Source of the DNA: Leptospira soteropolitanensis
GTDB lineage: Bacteria > Spirochaetota > Leptospiria > Leptospirales > Leptospiraceae
Assembly: GCF_026151655.1 (NCBI RefSeq)
Contig: NZ_JAMQPN010000007.1
Location: forward strand, 124,001-188,000
Length of the DNA stretch: 64,000 nucleotides
Reading direction: 5' to 3'
The stretch's first letter is position 1. Each line of letters opens with the position of its first letter. A model generated the notes under the pieces. The model did not search any database and was not told the DNA's origin. It saw nothing but the letters and a program-made list of their open reading frames with translations. This document shows, in pieces, positions 36,771-46,339 of this stretch. Made by a program: the position numbers and the translations under genes.

Positions 36771-37569
36771 ATTCTAATTCTTTTTCAAAAAGATGATCCT
36801 CTTTCCATAAGGATGGAGTAGGTGAGATGGTAAAATTCCAAATTTCCGATGGGATTTGTGTTCTTATGGATTCAGGTAAAGTAGAATCAAATCCCCAGTA
36901 GGATAACAGATATTCGTCGGTACTTTTTTCGAGTAAATAACCGAGAAATGTATAAAAAACTTTTCCTAAACTTTCGTCCGAATGTTTGTCACGTGTTTTA
37001 ATATACACTTCTGCAAACTTTGGGTAAGGGGGTTTAAATTCTTTTTTTGTCAGGCGGTAGTGAATGGTTTTTAGATACCCTGTTCGAAAGTAGAGTTTTT
37101 TATCTCCTTCAAAAGAAAGGGGTGAAGCATTTGGGAAAAGATTTGGTTCTAGATCCAGATCCATTCGTAATTTAATGTATCCTAAGTGAAACCATATTAA
37201 GGATACGGGTGAGTTCCAAATTTGTTTCCATTGGATCCAGATAGAGTTTGGTTTGGTCTTTATTTTTTGAGAAAAAAGTTCGTTTCGTATTTTTTTTGTT
37301 AGGTTGTCTTTTTTGTATTCGAAAAAATGTTTTGGAAAAAACCAATCATATAAACTTTCCCAAAACCCAAGGCTTAATATTGATTCTAATTCTAATCTAG
37401 AGTGACCCAAGGGCAGAGGTTCTGTTTTCCAATCCAAAACCACTGCCGGACGCAAAAAAGAAAACCCCCTAGTTTCCCAATCGAAACAAATCTGTTTTAA
37501 ATCTCTCTCTGTCATAGGGAGATGTTCTAAAGAAATAGAGGCATTCAGTGTTTTTGGGAATTTCCGCAT
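36721..37569 (-). CDS. Protein of unknown function
   Basis: 282 residues, Trp/Tyr/Lys/Phe-rich, without signal peptide or membrane segment. I recognise no family. The frame is open over its full length with codon use like its neighbours, and it lies between divergent and convergent genes, so it is probably real. The C-terminal 16 residues are coded opposite the small helix-turn-helix gene. Its start is 34 bases from that of the divergent LOG gene. Confidence 0.6.
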   Translation of the reverse strand: MRKFPKTLNASISLEHLPMTERDLKQICFDWETRGFSFLRPAVVLDWKTEPLPLGHSRLELESILSLGFWESLYDWFFPKHFFEYKKDNLTKKIRNELFSQKIKTKPNSIWIQWKQIWNSPVSLIWFHLGYIKLRMDLDLEPNLFPNASPLSFEGDKKLYFRTGYLKTIHYRLTKKEFKPPYPKFAEVYIKTRDKHSDESLGKVFYTFLGYLLEKSTDEYLLSYWGFDSTLPESIRTQIPSEIWNFTISPTPSLWKEDHLFEKELEFRTVYPVSTSSQNHPR

Positions 37570-37603
37570 TTTTTATACCATTCGGTCGATCTATGATAAC
37601 AAG

Positions 37604-38368
37604 ATGAATGATTTAGCCTTTGAGAATCAAAGTTTTTTATGGGGGAATGAAGCAGGCCCGATCCGGATCCTTTCCGAGTATCTGCACCCTAAAGCAGAAT
37701 TCCAAGAACATGGAATCACAGACACTATAGTTGTTTTTGGATCTGCAAGAATCCCTTCGCCGGAATCACAAAAAAAGAATCCACCTTCCCCGTTAGATGC
37801 ATTTAGTCATTATTATGAAGAAGCTCGCGAATTTTCCAGGCTGATTACGGAATGGGCTGATGTTTTAAAACGGGAAATTCCCGATCGAAATTTGCATATC
37901 TGTACGGGTGGGGGACCTGGAATCATGGAGGCGGGAAATCGTGGTGCCAAAGAAGCAGGTTCTAAATCCGTGGCTCTTAACATTGTCCTTCCCCACGAAC
38001 AACAACCCAATCCGTATGTAAATCCTGAGCTAACCTTCGAGTTTCATTACTTTTTTATGCGAAAACTTTGGTTTATGAAAACCTGTCGTGGGATGATAGC
38101 TTTTCCTGGTGGCTTTGGAACCTTCGATGAATTATTCGAAACATTAACTCTCGTCCAAACTGGAAAAAAAAGTAGGATCCCCATCCTTTTATACGGATCA
38201 AAGTTTTGGTCAGAAGTTATCAATTTCAAAAAATTAGCAGAAATGAGACTCATTGCCGAGGAAGACTTACAGCTTTTTGGGTTTGCGGACAGTCCTGTGG
38301 AAGCACTCCGATTCTTTCAGGAAAAGATTCGTTTCGAATTGACCCATTCTGAGGGTACAAAAACATAG
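37604..38368 (+). CDS. LOG-family nucleoside 5'-monophosphate phosphoribohydrolase-like protein
   Basis: A cytoplasmic Rossmann-fold protein of the LOG/"lysine decarboxylase" family; characterised members cleave nucleotide 5'-monophosphates to base and ribose phosphate. The signatures are present: VVFGSAR, CTGGGPGIMEAGNRGA and the PGGFGTFDELFETLTLVQ motif with catalytic Glu. The N-terminal 40 residues extend beyond the core. It is followed 18 bases later by rpmB. Confidence 0.87.
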   Translation: MNDLAFENQSFLWGNEAGPIRILSEYLHPKAEFQEHGITDTIVVFGSARIPSPESQKKNPPSPLDAFSHYYEEAREFSRLITEWADVLKREIPDRNLHICTGGGPGIMEAGNRGAKEAGSKSVALNIVLPHEQQPNPYVNPELTFEFHYFFMRKLWFMKTCRGMIAFPGGFGTFDELFETLTLVQTGKKSRIPILLYGSKFWSEVINFKKLAEMRLIAEEDLQLFGFADSPVEALRFFQEKIRFELTHSEGTKT

Positions 38369-38386
38369 CGAAACAAGGTAATAATT

Positions 38387-38671
38387 ATGGCTAGAACATG
38401 TGTAGTAACCGGAAAAGGAACAACGGCAGGGAACAACGTATCCCATTCTCATAAAAAGAACCGCCGTATCTGGAAGGTGAATGTAATCACAAAGAAAATC
38501 TTTTTGGAAGACGAGAACCGCTGGGTTCGCGTTAAGATTTCTACACGTGCTTTGAGAACTCTTCGTAAAAAAGGTTTGAAAGTGGCGATTAAGGACCACG
38601 GCGGCGATATCTCTGCCATCACTCCCAAAAAATACGTTGGAATTACTCCCAAAGCGCAACCAGCAGCTTAA
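38387..38671 (+). CDS. rpmB: 50S ribosomal protein L28
   Basis: 94 residues, basic. [24 protein letters not shown] is the L28 N-terminus and the rest ([31 protein letters not shown]) matches the family. It is a component of the large ribosomal subunit. The ribosome site is GGTAAT-like and weak. A C-terminal tail of about 20 residues ([20 protein letters not shown]) extends past the E. coli length. Confidence 0.97.
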   Translation: MARTCVVTGKGTTAGNNVSHSHKKNRRIWKVNVITKKIFLEDENRWVRVKISTRALRTLRKKGLKVAIKDHGGDISAITPKKYVGITPKAQPAA

Positions 38672-38692
38672 TTTTTCTAATTTGCTTCTGGA

Positions 38693-39334
38693 TTGAAACA
38701 ATCCAAAAAAACACCTAAAGTCACCGATGTCTACCGTCTCTTGGAGGCGGAGTTCGGTGTCGTAGAAACTCCCCTACATTTTTCAAAACCTTATGAGTTG
38801 GCCATTGCTGTCATTTTAAGTGCACAGTGTACGGATGAACGTGTGAATCAAGTCACACCGGAACTCTTTCGCAGTTTTCCTACTCTTGAATCTTTCGCAA
38901 AAGCTCCGCTTTCAGCCATTGAAAAAAAAATTTTTTCCACAGGGTTTTATAAAAATAAAGCAAAAAGCATCCAAGGTTTTGCCAGGATGATTCTTTCTGA
39001 ATTTGGTGGCGAAATTCCAAGGACAATGGAGGAGGCCATCAAACTTCCTGGGTTCGGAAGAAAAACGGCCAATGTCGTACTTGCAGAAATTTATGGCGTT
39101 GTAGAAGGATTTGTTGTAGATACCCATGTAAAACGACTCACCAAACGGTTGGGTTTTACAAAAAAAACCGATCCCGTACAAATTGAACGGGAGATGATGA
39201 AAATGACTCCTAAGGAGATTTGCCGAAACCTATCTCTTTACCTAATATTTCTCGGTCGTAAATACTGCCAGGCTCGCCGGACATTTTGTTCGGATTGTCC
39301 GCTTTCTTCACTATGTCCTTCGTTTTCGGAGTAG
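38693..39334 (+). CDS. nth: Endonuclease III
   Basis: A DNA glycosylase/AP lyase that removes oxidised pyrimidines in base-excision repair. The helix-hairpin-helix LPGFGRKTANVVLAE carries the catalytic Lys124, FVVDTHVKRL carries Asp143, and the C-terminal iron-sulphur loop is C-x6-C-x2-C-x5-C in CQARRTFCSDCPLSSLC. The start is TTG 38693, 21 bases after rpmB. The last 125 bases, including the whole iron-sulphur motif, also code on the opposite strand for the end of the neighbouring gene. Confidence 0.95.
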   Translation: MKQSKKTPKVTDVYRLLEAEFGVVETPLHFSKPYELAIAVILSAQCTDERVNQVTPELFRSFPTLESFAKAPLSAIEKKIFSTGFYKNKAKSIQGFARMILSEFGGEIPRTMEEAIKLPGFGRKTANVVLAEIYGVVEGFVVDTHVKRLTKRLGFTKKTDPVQIEREMMKMTPKEICRNLSLYLIFLGRKYCQARRTFCSDCPLSSLCPSFSE

Positions 39335-40043
39335 GTTTTTCCAATCCTTCTTCCGCTTCCGATTCTTTTCTTTGTTTCCAAGAACGATTTCTGTCTGTTA
39401 AATTTATGGATTCTAATTTATAATCCAAACGAATTAAGTTTCGTTTCCGGAAAAATAAATTCAACGTGCCGAGTCTTCCATAGTCTTTTGGACATTCGAT
39501 TTGATGTACATTGGACAAATAACGAAATTTTGCGAGGGGTTTTCCTTCCACTAAAAGGAAAAGAGGAAGTTCTGGGTGGTTTTGCCAAGGCAGGAGCGGA
39601 ATTTTTGTCTCATCGTCAGCACTAACATAAACAATCCAACCATCGTAGTCTTCGATATTTTTGACTTCAATGAGTTCTTGGATAGAACCTAAACCAAGTT
39701 TTACGGGACCGTGATTCATTTCTTTTGGTTTTCCGAGGGTAAATCCGTCAAAAGGAAATTCGAGTGGTTTGTCTTTGGGACTAAAAGGATACAACATGTA
39801 CCCTTTCCCACGTTTTAAATCCAGATCCATTTTTTCTTTTTCTACAAATCCAAGCAGGGAACCAAGGCCTCCGCGACCTTCTTCATCCATTTTTGTGAAG
39901 AGTTCCTTTCCACAATGGAAAAAGATCCTAAGTGGCCTATCTTCTAAACTTGGGTGTGCCTTTACTGTAGTCACCAGAAGAAAAATTCCAAATGTAATCG
40001 AAGATACTGGGAAACGATCAAGAAAAGAAAGACGGATATTCAT
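39210..40043 (-). CDS. Exported protein of unknown function
   Basis: 277 residues. The N-terminus has a basic start, a hydrophobic stretch and the likely cleavage site VKA/HP near residue 29. The mature part is mixed with an acidic/basic, Lys/Glu/Pro-rich tail of about 60 residues. I recognise no family. The tail is coded opposite the 3' end of nth over 125 bases; it may be that the functional domain ends earlier and the tail is tolerated read-through into the neighbour. Confidence 0.65.
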   Translation of the reverse strand: MNIRLSFLDRFPVSSITFGIFLLVTTVKAHPSLEDRPLRIFFHCGKELFTKMDEEGRGGLGSLLGFVEKEKMDLDLKRGKGYMLYPFSPKDKPLEFPFDGFTLGKPKEMNHGPVKLGLGSIQELIEVKNIEDYDGWIVYVSADDETKIPLLPWQNHPELPLFLLVEGKPLAKFRYLSNVHQIECPKDYGRLGTLNLFFRKRNLIRLDYKLESINLTDRNRSWKQRKESEAEEGLEKPTPKTKDIVKKADNPNKMSGEPGSIYDREILGKEIGFGKSP

Positions 40044-40136
40044 AAATTAAGACCTTGGTTCTAAGAACGGAAGAAATCCAATCAGAATGAACCAAAAAAC
40101 CTTTTATCTGTCTAAACTAAGGGCAGAAAGGATGTC

Positions 40137-41045
40137 ATGAACTTCTTAAAAAACCTAGTCCTCTACGCTAAAATGGTCAAATTTTCTCACACACTCTTTG
40201 CCTTACCCTTTGCAGGGATCAGTTTTCTCCTCGCCTATCTGGAATCCACTTTGGATACGGGAGATTTACTTAGAATCGGAGCTCTTGTTCTTGTTTGTAT
40301 GGTAAGCGCTCGCAGTGCTGCAATGGGTTTCAATCGTTATGTGGATTCCGAAATTGATGAGAAGAATCCTCGCACCCAAAACAGGGAAATTCCTTCAGGA
40401 AAAATCTCAAAACTTTCAGCTCTTCTTTTCATTGGGCTTTCTTCTTTTATTTTTATATTTGCGAGTTTTTTCGTAAATAAACTGGCCTTCCTTCTTTCCT
40501 TCCCAGCTCTTTTTGTTTTATTTCTATATTCACTGACAAAACGTTTTACTCTTTTTTGTCATTTAGTCTTAGGTTTTGCCATTTCACTGGCACCACTTGG
40601 GGCTTGGATTGCAATTACTGAAACAATCAATATTGTACCGATTTTGTTTTCATTCGGTTTGTTATTTCATATTTCCGCATTTGATGTGTTATATGCTATT
40701 CAAGATATGGATTTTGATGCCAAAGAAAATCTTCATAGTATCCCGGCCAAACTAGGAGAAAAAAAATCTCGGATCATCGCAATCATATTGCATACCTTGT
40801 CTTTTGTGTTTTTTATTTTGGCTGGAATCAATGCTGGCTTAGGGTTTATGTATTTTTTTATTCTTTCTGTGATTGGAATTTTAATTCTGTATGAACACAA
40901 AATTTCCTTCCAATACAAAGGAAAAGATTTGCCTCTCATTTTCTTCCAAATCAATTCTTGGATCAGTGTGGTTTTATTCCTCGCCATTTTATTTGATAAG
41001 TGGAACGAATTTTTATTAAAGATTTCTTCTGGAATTAGTTTTTAA
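40137..41045 (+). CDS. mqnP: UbiA-family prenyltransferase, probably of menaquinone synthesis
   Basis: A membrane enzyme of 302 residues that attaches a polyprenyl chain to an aromatic acid. Both Asp-rich motifs are present: NRYVDSEID (Asn66, Asp70, Asp74) and [13 protein letters not shown] (Asp190-194). The context with UbiX and the absence of other ubiquinone genes favours the futalosine-pathway enzyme MqnP; 4-hydroxybenzoate prenyltransferase UbiA is the alternative. The ribosome site AAAGGATG is good. The stop and the next start overlap (TAATG), so it is coupled to ubiX. Confidence 0.85.
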   Translation: MNFLKNLVLYAKMVKFSHTLFALPFAGISFLLAYLESTLDTGDLLRIGALVLVCMVSARSAAMGFNRYVDSEIDEKNPRTQNREIPSGKISKLSALLFIGLSSFIFIFASFFVNKLAFLLSFPALFVLFLYSLTKRFTLFCHLVLGFAISLAPLGAWIAITETINIVPILFSFGLLFHISAFDVLYAIQDMDFDAKENLHSIPAKLGEKKSRIIAIILHTLSFVFFILAGINAGLGFMYFFILSVIGILILYEHKISFQYKGKDLPLIFFQINSWISVVLFLAILFDKWNEFLLKISSGISF

Positions 41046-41641
41046 TGAAACTAGTTGTTGGACTTGCGGGAGCTAGTGGTAGTATTTATGCGGCCCGGTT
41101 TCTTCGTGCGCTCTATGAATTAGAAGGGGAAACTTACATCACAGCAAGTCCTGCGGCAATACGGATTTTTTCCGAAGAGTATGATACTAAGGTTACGTCT
41201 TGCGAAGAAATTCTTTCTTTTGTGGAAACAAAATGGAAACCACAAACCAAACATAAGTTTCATGTTCGTAATTTTTTTGATATTGGATCCGATATCGCTA
41301 GTGGTTCGAATACTTGGGATGGGATGGTAGTGATTCCTTGTAGTATGAAAACAGTGGCTTCGATGTCAGCGGGTCTTACTGAAAACTTAATTGAAAGAGC
41401 AGCCGATGTTTCACTAAAAGAACGAAGAAGGCTCATCGTAGTTCCGAGAGAAACTCCCTACAACCGCATTCACCTTAAAAATCTTCTGGCTCTAGATGAG
41501 GCTGGTGCCATCATCCTACCCGCATCTCCAGGATTTTATCAAATGCCAAAAACATTAGATGACTTAGGAGATTTTATTGCAGGGAGGATCCTGAATCTTC
41601 TTGGGATAGGCCAAACACTGTTTCCTAAGTGGATGGGGTAA
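41045..41641 (+). CDS. ubiX: Flavin prenyltransferase UbiX
   Basis: A 198-residue flavoprotein that joins a dimethylallyl unit to FMN, making the prenyl-FMN cofactor of UbiD-type decarboxylases. The N-terminal [18 protein letters not shown] is the FMN-binding loop; [21 protein letters not shown] and [16 protein letters not shown] are family blocks. It is coupled to the prenyltransferase gene, as expected for quinone synthesis, where a UbiD-like enzyme acts on the prenylated intermediate. Its 3' end overlaps the convergent thioesterase gene by 17 bases. Confidence 0.93.
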   Translation: MKLVVGLAGASGSIYAARFLRALYELEGETYITASPAAIRIFSEEYDTKVTSCEEILSFVETKWKPQTKHKFHVRNFFDIGSDIASGSNTWDGMVVIPCSMKTVASMSAGLTENLIERAADVSLKERRRLIVVPRETPYNRIHLKNLLALDEAGAIILPASPGFYQMPKTLDDLGDFIAGRILNLLGIGQTLFPKWMG

Positions 41642-42038
41642 AGTTCCGAAAGTAAGCCGTTGGTTTCCCATTGTCACCTAAACAAACGTAGGTGATATCA
41701 CTCTCAATCACAGCTGACATTTTTCCTGTTTGTGGGTTGTTCGTGATGGCTAAAGTCCGGGAAGTGACGGAAGATTTTCCGTATTTTACGATTTTTCCAT
41801 AGATTTGTATGATGTCTCCTGCCCGAGCGGGGGAGCGAAATACCACATTGTCCATACTCATCGTGACAATATTGGTATAACGAATTTTATTCATCACATA
41901 CATTGCCATCCCTTCATCGATCCAGGAGAGCATTTTCCCCCCAAAAAGATTGTTATGGTAGTTCAAATCGTCTGGTTGGACCAGGTGTTGGGTGACCAGT
42001 TCCATATCTTGGAGTTTGTTCTGAATCGTATCGACCAT
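41625..42038 (-). CDS. Acyl-CoA thioesterase, hotdog fold
   Basis: 137 residues from ATG 42038; an upstream in-frame start at 42122 would run into divergent pyrB and adds an unrelated 28 residues. The hotdog signature [24 protein letters not shown] matches the YciA/BFIT-type acyl-CoA hydrolases, with the helix after GG and the conserved Asp. The enzyme would hydrolyse acyl-CoA to free acid and CoA in the cytoplasm. It is transcribed alone, with 66 bases to pyrB. Confidence 0.85.
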   Translation of the reverse strand: MVDTIQNKLQDMELVTQHLVQPDDLNYHNNLFGGKMLSWIDEGMAMYVMNKIRYTNIVTMSMDNVVFRSPARAGDIIQIYGKIVKYGKSSVTSRTLAITNNPQTGKMSAVIESDITYVCLGDNGKPTAYFRNFTPST

Positions 42039-42104
42039 AAATACCAAAAAATATGTTTTCGATTTATTCGATACCAAAAACCCTAGAGAAAAGATTTCCG
42101 ACCT

Positions 42105-43037
42105 ATGCACTCCTATTCTCACAAAAATATTTTAGACACCCTCCAATTCTCTAAAGAGGACTTAAACTTCCTCATTGAAAAAACACAAAAGATGAATCTA
42201 CTTCAGGAATCAGGGAAAGCCTTCGGAATTCTGAATGGAAAACTTCTCGCTTCCCTTTTTTTTGAAGCAAGTACTCGGACTCGGCTCTCCTTCGAAGCGG
42301 CGATGGAAAGGCTCGGAGGGAGACTGATTTCGACTGTGGGCTTTCAATTTTCTTCTATTTCAAAGGGTGAAACTCTCTACGATACCATGAAGATGATTGA
42401 GGCTTATGTGGACATCGCAGTCATCCGTCATCCAGTTGAGGGATCTTCTCGGATTGCAGCGGGTGCTGTGAATATTCCTGTCATCAATGCAGGAGATGGG
42501 GCAGGCCAACACCCGACCCAAGCTCTTCTCGATTTATACACCATTGTATCTGAAAAAGGAAAGATTGATGGTTTGAACATTGCGTTTATCGGGGATTTGA
42601 AATACGGTCGTACCATCCACTCTCTCATCAATCTCCTCAGACATTACCCAGTTCACTTGTATCTCATCAGTCCAGAAGAACTAAGACTTCCCGAAAAATA
42701 CAAAAAGAACTTAGAAGGTTTTCCTATGACTTGGGAAGAAACCACCGACATCAAAGCATTTTGGGATGCAGATGTTGCTTACGTGACAAGGATCCAAGAA
42801 GAACGTTTCCCTGACCACAGGGAATATGAAAAATTAAAAGATATCTACAAAGTGAACAAGGAATTGGTTCTTGCTTCTAAAAAAGACACAACCATTCTTC
42901 ATCCACTTCCTAGAGTTAATGAACTTTCTACTGACATAGATGATCTACCAAATGCAGCTTACTTTCGTCAGGCGAAGTATGGTGTGGTAGTTAGAATGGC
43001 ATTACTTTGTCTCAGTCTTGGAGTGGAATTTGACTAA
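42105..43037 (+). CDS. pyrB: Aspartate carbamoyltransferase catalytic subunit
   Basis: Second step of pyrimidine synthesis: carbamoyl phosphate plus aspartate to carbamoyl-aspartate. 310 residues, normal length. The carbamoyl-phosphate site is [20 protein letters not shown], followed by the mobile loop region (SSISKGETL), [17 protein letters not shown] and [15 protein letters not shown]. No pyrI regulatory subunit is seen next to it. It is followed by DUF2203 and dapL genes in overlapping arrangement. Confidence 0.96.
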   Translation: MHSYSHKNILDTLQFSKEDLNFLIEKTQKMNLLQESGKAFGILNGKLLASLFFEASTRTRLSFEAAMERLGGRLISTVGFQFSSISKGETLYDTMKMIEAYVDIAVIRHPVEGSSRIAAGAVNIPVINAGDGAGQHPTQALLDLYTIVSEKGKIDGLNIAFIGDLKYGRTIHSLINLLRHYPVHLYLISPEELRLPEKYKKNLEGFPMTWEETTDIKAFWDADVAYVTRIQEERFPDHREYEKLKDIYKVNKELVLASKKDTTILHPLPRVNELSTDIDDLPNAAYFRQAKYGVVVRMALLCLSLGVEFD

Positions 43038-43398
43038 AAAGATTTGGACTTTAGCGGAAGCAAGAGAAGTCCTACCGCTCGTGCGAGACATTACTAGAGA
43101 ATACTATTTAAGAGCCAGTGTTCTTGCTGATGATGTTCGAAACAAAATGTTGCCAGAAAATGTTTTAGAATCGAAAGAAGATGAAATTAGTGAAATTGTA
43201 AAACATTGGACAAACGAAATTCTGGCAATGCATATTGATGTCAAAGGTTTGTGGTTAGTCGACTTTGATCATGGCAGTGGGTTCTATTGTTGGACCTGGG
43301 GCGAAGAAGATGTGTTATATGAACATGGTTATCATGAAGGATTTAGATCGAGAAAACTCATAGAGGAAAATAAAGAAGAAGATGACTCAGATAAATGA
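43030..43398 (+). CDS. DUF2203-family protein
   Basis: About 122 residues from TTG 43030; GGAGTGGA lies just before it, and another TTG at 43018 would add only four residues. The pattern [17 protein letters not shown] near the start and GLWLVDFDH...[24 protein letters not shown] near the end is the DUF2203 signature. Function is unknown. It overlaps the 3' end of pyrB by 8 bases and the start of dapL by 17, so all three are translated in concert. Confidence 0.8.
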   Translation: MTKKIWTLAEAREVLPLVRDITREYYLRASVLADDVRNKMLPENVLESKEDEISEIVKHWTNEILAMHIDVKGLWLVDFDHGSGFYCWTWGEEDVLYEHGYHEGFRSRKLIEENKEEDDSDK

Positions 43399-44608
43399 AA
43401 ACTATTTAAAATTGAAAGCAGGATATTTATTCCCTGAAATCGGAAGAAGGGTAAAGGCTTATTCAGAAGCCAACGAAAGTGCAAAGATCATTCGCCTTGG
43501 GATTGGGGATGTGACGCTTCCTTTGGCTCCTACGATTGTGAATGCGATGGTGGAAGCAGCCAAGGAAATGGGAAGTTCTGCGGGCTTTCATGGATATGGT
43601 CCCGAACAAGGATATTCCTTTCTCATCCAAAAAATCATCTCTCATGACTATACCGCTCGTGGAGTTCAAATTGCAGAAGATGAAGTTTTTGTTTCTGACG
43701 GATCCAAATGTGACTGCGGTAACATCCAAGAAATCTTTTCTTTAGATAGTAAAATCGCCGTGGTGGATCCTGTGTATCCGGTTTATGTGGATACAAACGT
43801 GATGGCAGGTCGGACGGGAGAAGTGGGTGCAGATGGTAGATATGCGAATATCATTTATATGCCTGCCACTGAAGAAAACAATTTTGAGCCAGACTTCCCA
43901 AAAGAAAAACCAGACATCATTTACCTTTGTTATCCAAATAACCCTACCGGAATGGTGGCAACTAAGGCGCGTCTCTCGGAATGGGTAAACTTTGCCAAAA
44001 AGATAGGAAGTATCATTCTTTATGATTCGGCTTACGAATCCTTCATCCAAGATCCAGAAATTCCGAAATCCATTTATGAAATTTCTGGTGCCAAAGAAGT
44101 TGCTATGGAATTTCGTTCGTTTTCCAAAACGGCCGGTTTTACGGGAACACGTTGTGCCTACCTTGTGATTCCAAAAGACCTAAAAGGAAAAACTAAATCG
44201 GGTGAAGAAATCAGTTTCAATTCCCTTTGGAACCGTCGCCACACAACCAAGTTTAATGGAGTGTCTTATGTGACACAAAAAGGGGCGGAGGCAGTGTTTT
44301 CCGCACAGGGCCAAGTAGAGATCAAAGAACAAATTTCCTACTATATGCAAAACGCAAAGCTCATTCGAGAAGGTTTGGCGAAAGCAGGATATACCGTATT
44401 CGGTGGTACCAATGCTCCTTACATTTGGCTAAAAACCCCTCGCGGACTAAAATCTTGGGAATTTTTTGACGAACTACTGGGAAAGGCCCAAGTGGTGGGA
44501 ACCCCAGGTTCGGGATTTGGTCCGGCGGGAGAAGGGTATTTTCGACTTTCTGCCTTCGGAAAGCGGGAAGATGTGATTTCTGCGATCGAACGAATCCAAA
44601 AAATGTAA
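43382..44608 (+). CDS. dapL: LL-diaminopimelate aminotransferase
   Basis: A fold-type I PLP enzyme, 408 residues, converting tetrahydrodipicolinate directly to LL-diaminopimelate for lysine and peptidoglycan. Characteristic blocks: [60 protein letters not shown] and the PLP lysine in [12 protein letters not shown] (Lys249). This one-step route is a hallmark of Leptospira, Chlamydia and plants. Its start overlaps DUF2203. Confidence 0.96.
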   Translation: MTQINENYLKLKAGYLFPEIGRRVKAYSEANESAKIIRLGIGDVTLPLAPTIVNAMVEAAKEMGSSAGFHGYGPEQGYSFLIQKIISHDYTARGVQIAEDEVFVSDGSKCDCGNIQEIFSLDSKIAVVDPVYPVYVDTNVMAGRTGEVGADGRYANIIYMPATEENNFEPDFPKEKPDIIYLCYPNNPTGMVATKARLSEWVNFAKKIGSIILYDSAYESFIQDPEIPKSIYEISGAKEVAMEFRSFSKTAGFTGTRCAYLVIPKDLKGKTKSGEEISFNSLWNRRHTTKFNGVSYVTQKGAEAVFSAQGQVEIKEQISYYMQNAKLIREGLAKAGYTVFGGTNAPYIWLKTPRGLKSWEFFDELLGKAQVVGTPGSGFGPAGEGYFRLSAFGKREDVISAIERIQKM

Positions 44609-44660
44609 AATTTAGTCCTGGTTTTTCCCGTAGCTCCGATATATAAAACAAGGTAGAGCT

Positions 44661-45653
44661 ATGGGAAAATGGAAATTCATCCTCTTTTTTGCAATGGTTG
44701 TGGGTCATATCTCACATATCAGTGCAGTATCTCCAGAACAGACCAATCTGGGGATTTTAATCTTTGAAAACAAAGAAAACTTAAATTTTATCAACGTTGC
44801 TCTCAGCAATTTGGCTCCTTCGCAAGAGGAGACACAAAGTCCGGCACAACCAGGAGCTGAAACTCCCCAAGCGGATCCTTCCAAAAAGAATTTGGACTTT
44901 GATTATTTCAAACTTCTGAAGGCAGCCAACCAATCTGATTTTAGCGGGAACATGTGGTACTTGCAAAGTAACTACGTATATGGATTTCGCCAACTCCGCC
45001 AAGCCCAAGGGGAACTAAAAAATATTTTTGAAATCGTTCTTCAAAAGTATATCGAAGATGCAAGAGCACTTCTTGAAGCGGCAGCTCCTACCATCATTCG
45101 TTCCAATGACAATAACGCCAAAGCATTGTTACGTCTTGGTTTTCGTGACCTTCGTTCTTCGGAGGACCTTTACACTACTGGTCTCAATTCCAGCCCACAC
45201 CAATACCGATACAAACTCACCCTTTATAAAGAGGGGATCCTTACTTTACGCCGTGCGAAACGTTTTGCTATTCTTGCGATGATCTATAGCAAAACTCCTG
45301 ATGAGGATAAACCTGAGTACCAATATAGATCGAATGAAGATCTAAAAGAGGCTCGTAATGAAGAAAAACAACGTAACTACGAAAAGGTGAGAGATACCAT
45401 CATCAATTTTGTGGAAAACAAACGTATGGAACGAACTGTTGTTCCTCCAGGAAATCCAGATGCGAAACCTTTGGATTTATTGGAACAACATGATGATAAC
45501 TATGGTTTTATCACCTCTAAAAAGTTGGATCTCCTTATGGAAGCCAATGCACAAATCAAAGAGACGGAAGGTGCAAGACGAGAGTCAGTTCCTCCGACTC
45601 CAAAGTTTGATGAAAACGGAAAAGCCATCTACCCAGAAGAAAAGAAAAAATAA
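44661..45653 (+). CDS. Exported helical protein of unknown function
   Basis: 330 residues with a signal peptide (about 1-22, ending SAVSP). A Pro/Gln/Glu/Ala-rich linker (about 54-75) separates a short N-terminal part from a long helical domain with many Arg, Glu and Leu. The C-terminus is highly charged and ends EEKKK. I recognise no family. It is followed one base later by a second exported helical protein, and the two share a charged helical character, so they may form a periplasmic complex. Comparison with the leptospiral flagellar-sheath proteins would be worthwhile, but I see no motif that supports it. Confidence 0.7.
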   Translation: MGKWKFILFFAMVVGHISHISAVSPEQTNLGILIFENKENLNFINVALSNLAPSQEETQSPAQPGAETPQADPSKKNLDFDYFKLLKAANQSDFSGNMWYLQSNYVYGFRQLRQAQGELKNIFEIVLQKYIEDARALLEAAAPTIIRSNDNNAKALLRLGFRDLRSSEDLYTTGLNSSPHQYRYKLTLYKEGILTLRRAKRFAILAMIYSKTPDEDKPEYQYRSNEDLKEARNEEKQRNYEKVRDTIINFVENKRMERTVVPPGNPDAKPLDLLEQHDDNYGFITSKKLDLLMEANAQIKETEGARRESVPPTPKFDENGKAIYPEEKKK

Positions 45654-45654
45654 T

Positions 45655-46293
45655 ATGAAGTGGATTTCCAGTGTTATCATCTTAAGTTTTACTTTGGGTA
45701 TTGTGGCAAAAACCACAATGTCCTATAGAGAACGTAAAAAACAATTAGATGGAAAAATAGCACTGGTTCTTGATATCAAAGAACAATTGAAGTTGGAACC
45801 AGAAACGGGAAAAACTTCCATTGAAACCATTCGTTCCCAAGTAGAGGAAACTTACCGCGCAGGCAACCGCATAGAGATGGAAAAAACCCTTACTCTTGCT
45901 GAAGGGGAACTCATCATCACACAACGCAAACTTTGTTTCCCTATGGAAGAATCGGCAAATGGACTTTACCAAAAAGCTATGGGCGATTGGATTCTTCTCG
46001 AAGGAGAAGACAAAAGCGGTGCCAAATCAATCGAATGGGATACCAAAGAAAAAATTCAAAGGTATTTAATGATGGCAAAAAGCGAAAAAGACCACGCAAA
46101 AGAATACTTTTTGTCAGGTAATTACCAACTTTCACTCCATACATACAAACGTTCGCTAGTTTACAGTCTTATGTCTTTACGATCGCAAAAAGCAGAAATC
46201 CCCGAAGAATACCAAACCGCAGATACTGTTTGGGTCCAACCCATATGGATGGGCCTCCATAAACAAAAGCAAAACACGATTCAAGAAAACTAA
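45655..46293 (+). CDS. Exported helical protein, partner of the preceding gene
   Basis: 212 residues from ATG 45655, one base after the previous stop. An in-frame ATG at 45409 also exists, but it lies inside the upstream gene in another frame and has no signal peptide; ATG 45655 gives MKWISSVIILSFTLGIVAKT, a good signal peptide or anchor. The mature part is helical: coiled-coil-like KKQLDGKIALVLDIKEQL, then TPR-like helices (SEKDHAKEYFLSGNYQLSLHTYKRSL). No family recognised. Position suggests co-translation with its neighbour and a joint role. Confidence 0.72.
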   Translation: MKWISSVIILSFTLGIVAKTTMSYRERKKQLDGKIALVLDIKEQLKLEPETGKTSIETIRSQVEETYRAGNRIEMEKTLTLAEGELIITQRKLCFPMEESANGLYQKAMGDWILLEGEDKSGAKSIEWDTKEKIQRYLMMAKSEKDHAKEYFLSGNYQLSLHTYKRSLVYSLMSLRSQKAEIPEEYQTADTVWVQPIWMGLHKQKQNTIQEN

Positions 46294-46339
46294 AAATTTC
46301 GATTTTCACTGATACCAAATCCGAAAGAATGACTGCTTA

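Noticed and set aside
44632..44660. TAGCTC/GAGCTA inverted repeat before the exported-protein gene
   Set aside because: Only six bases per arm in AT-rich sequence; expected by chance and without supporting context.
45409..45654. Upstream extension of the second exported helical protein
   Set aside because: It lies entirely inside the preceding gene in another frame; ATG 45655 gives a signal peptide and sits one base after the preceding stop.
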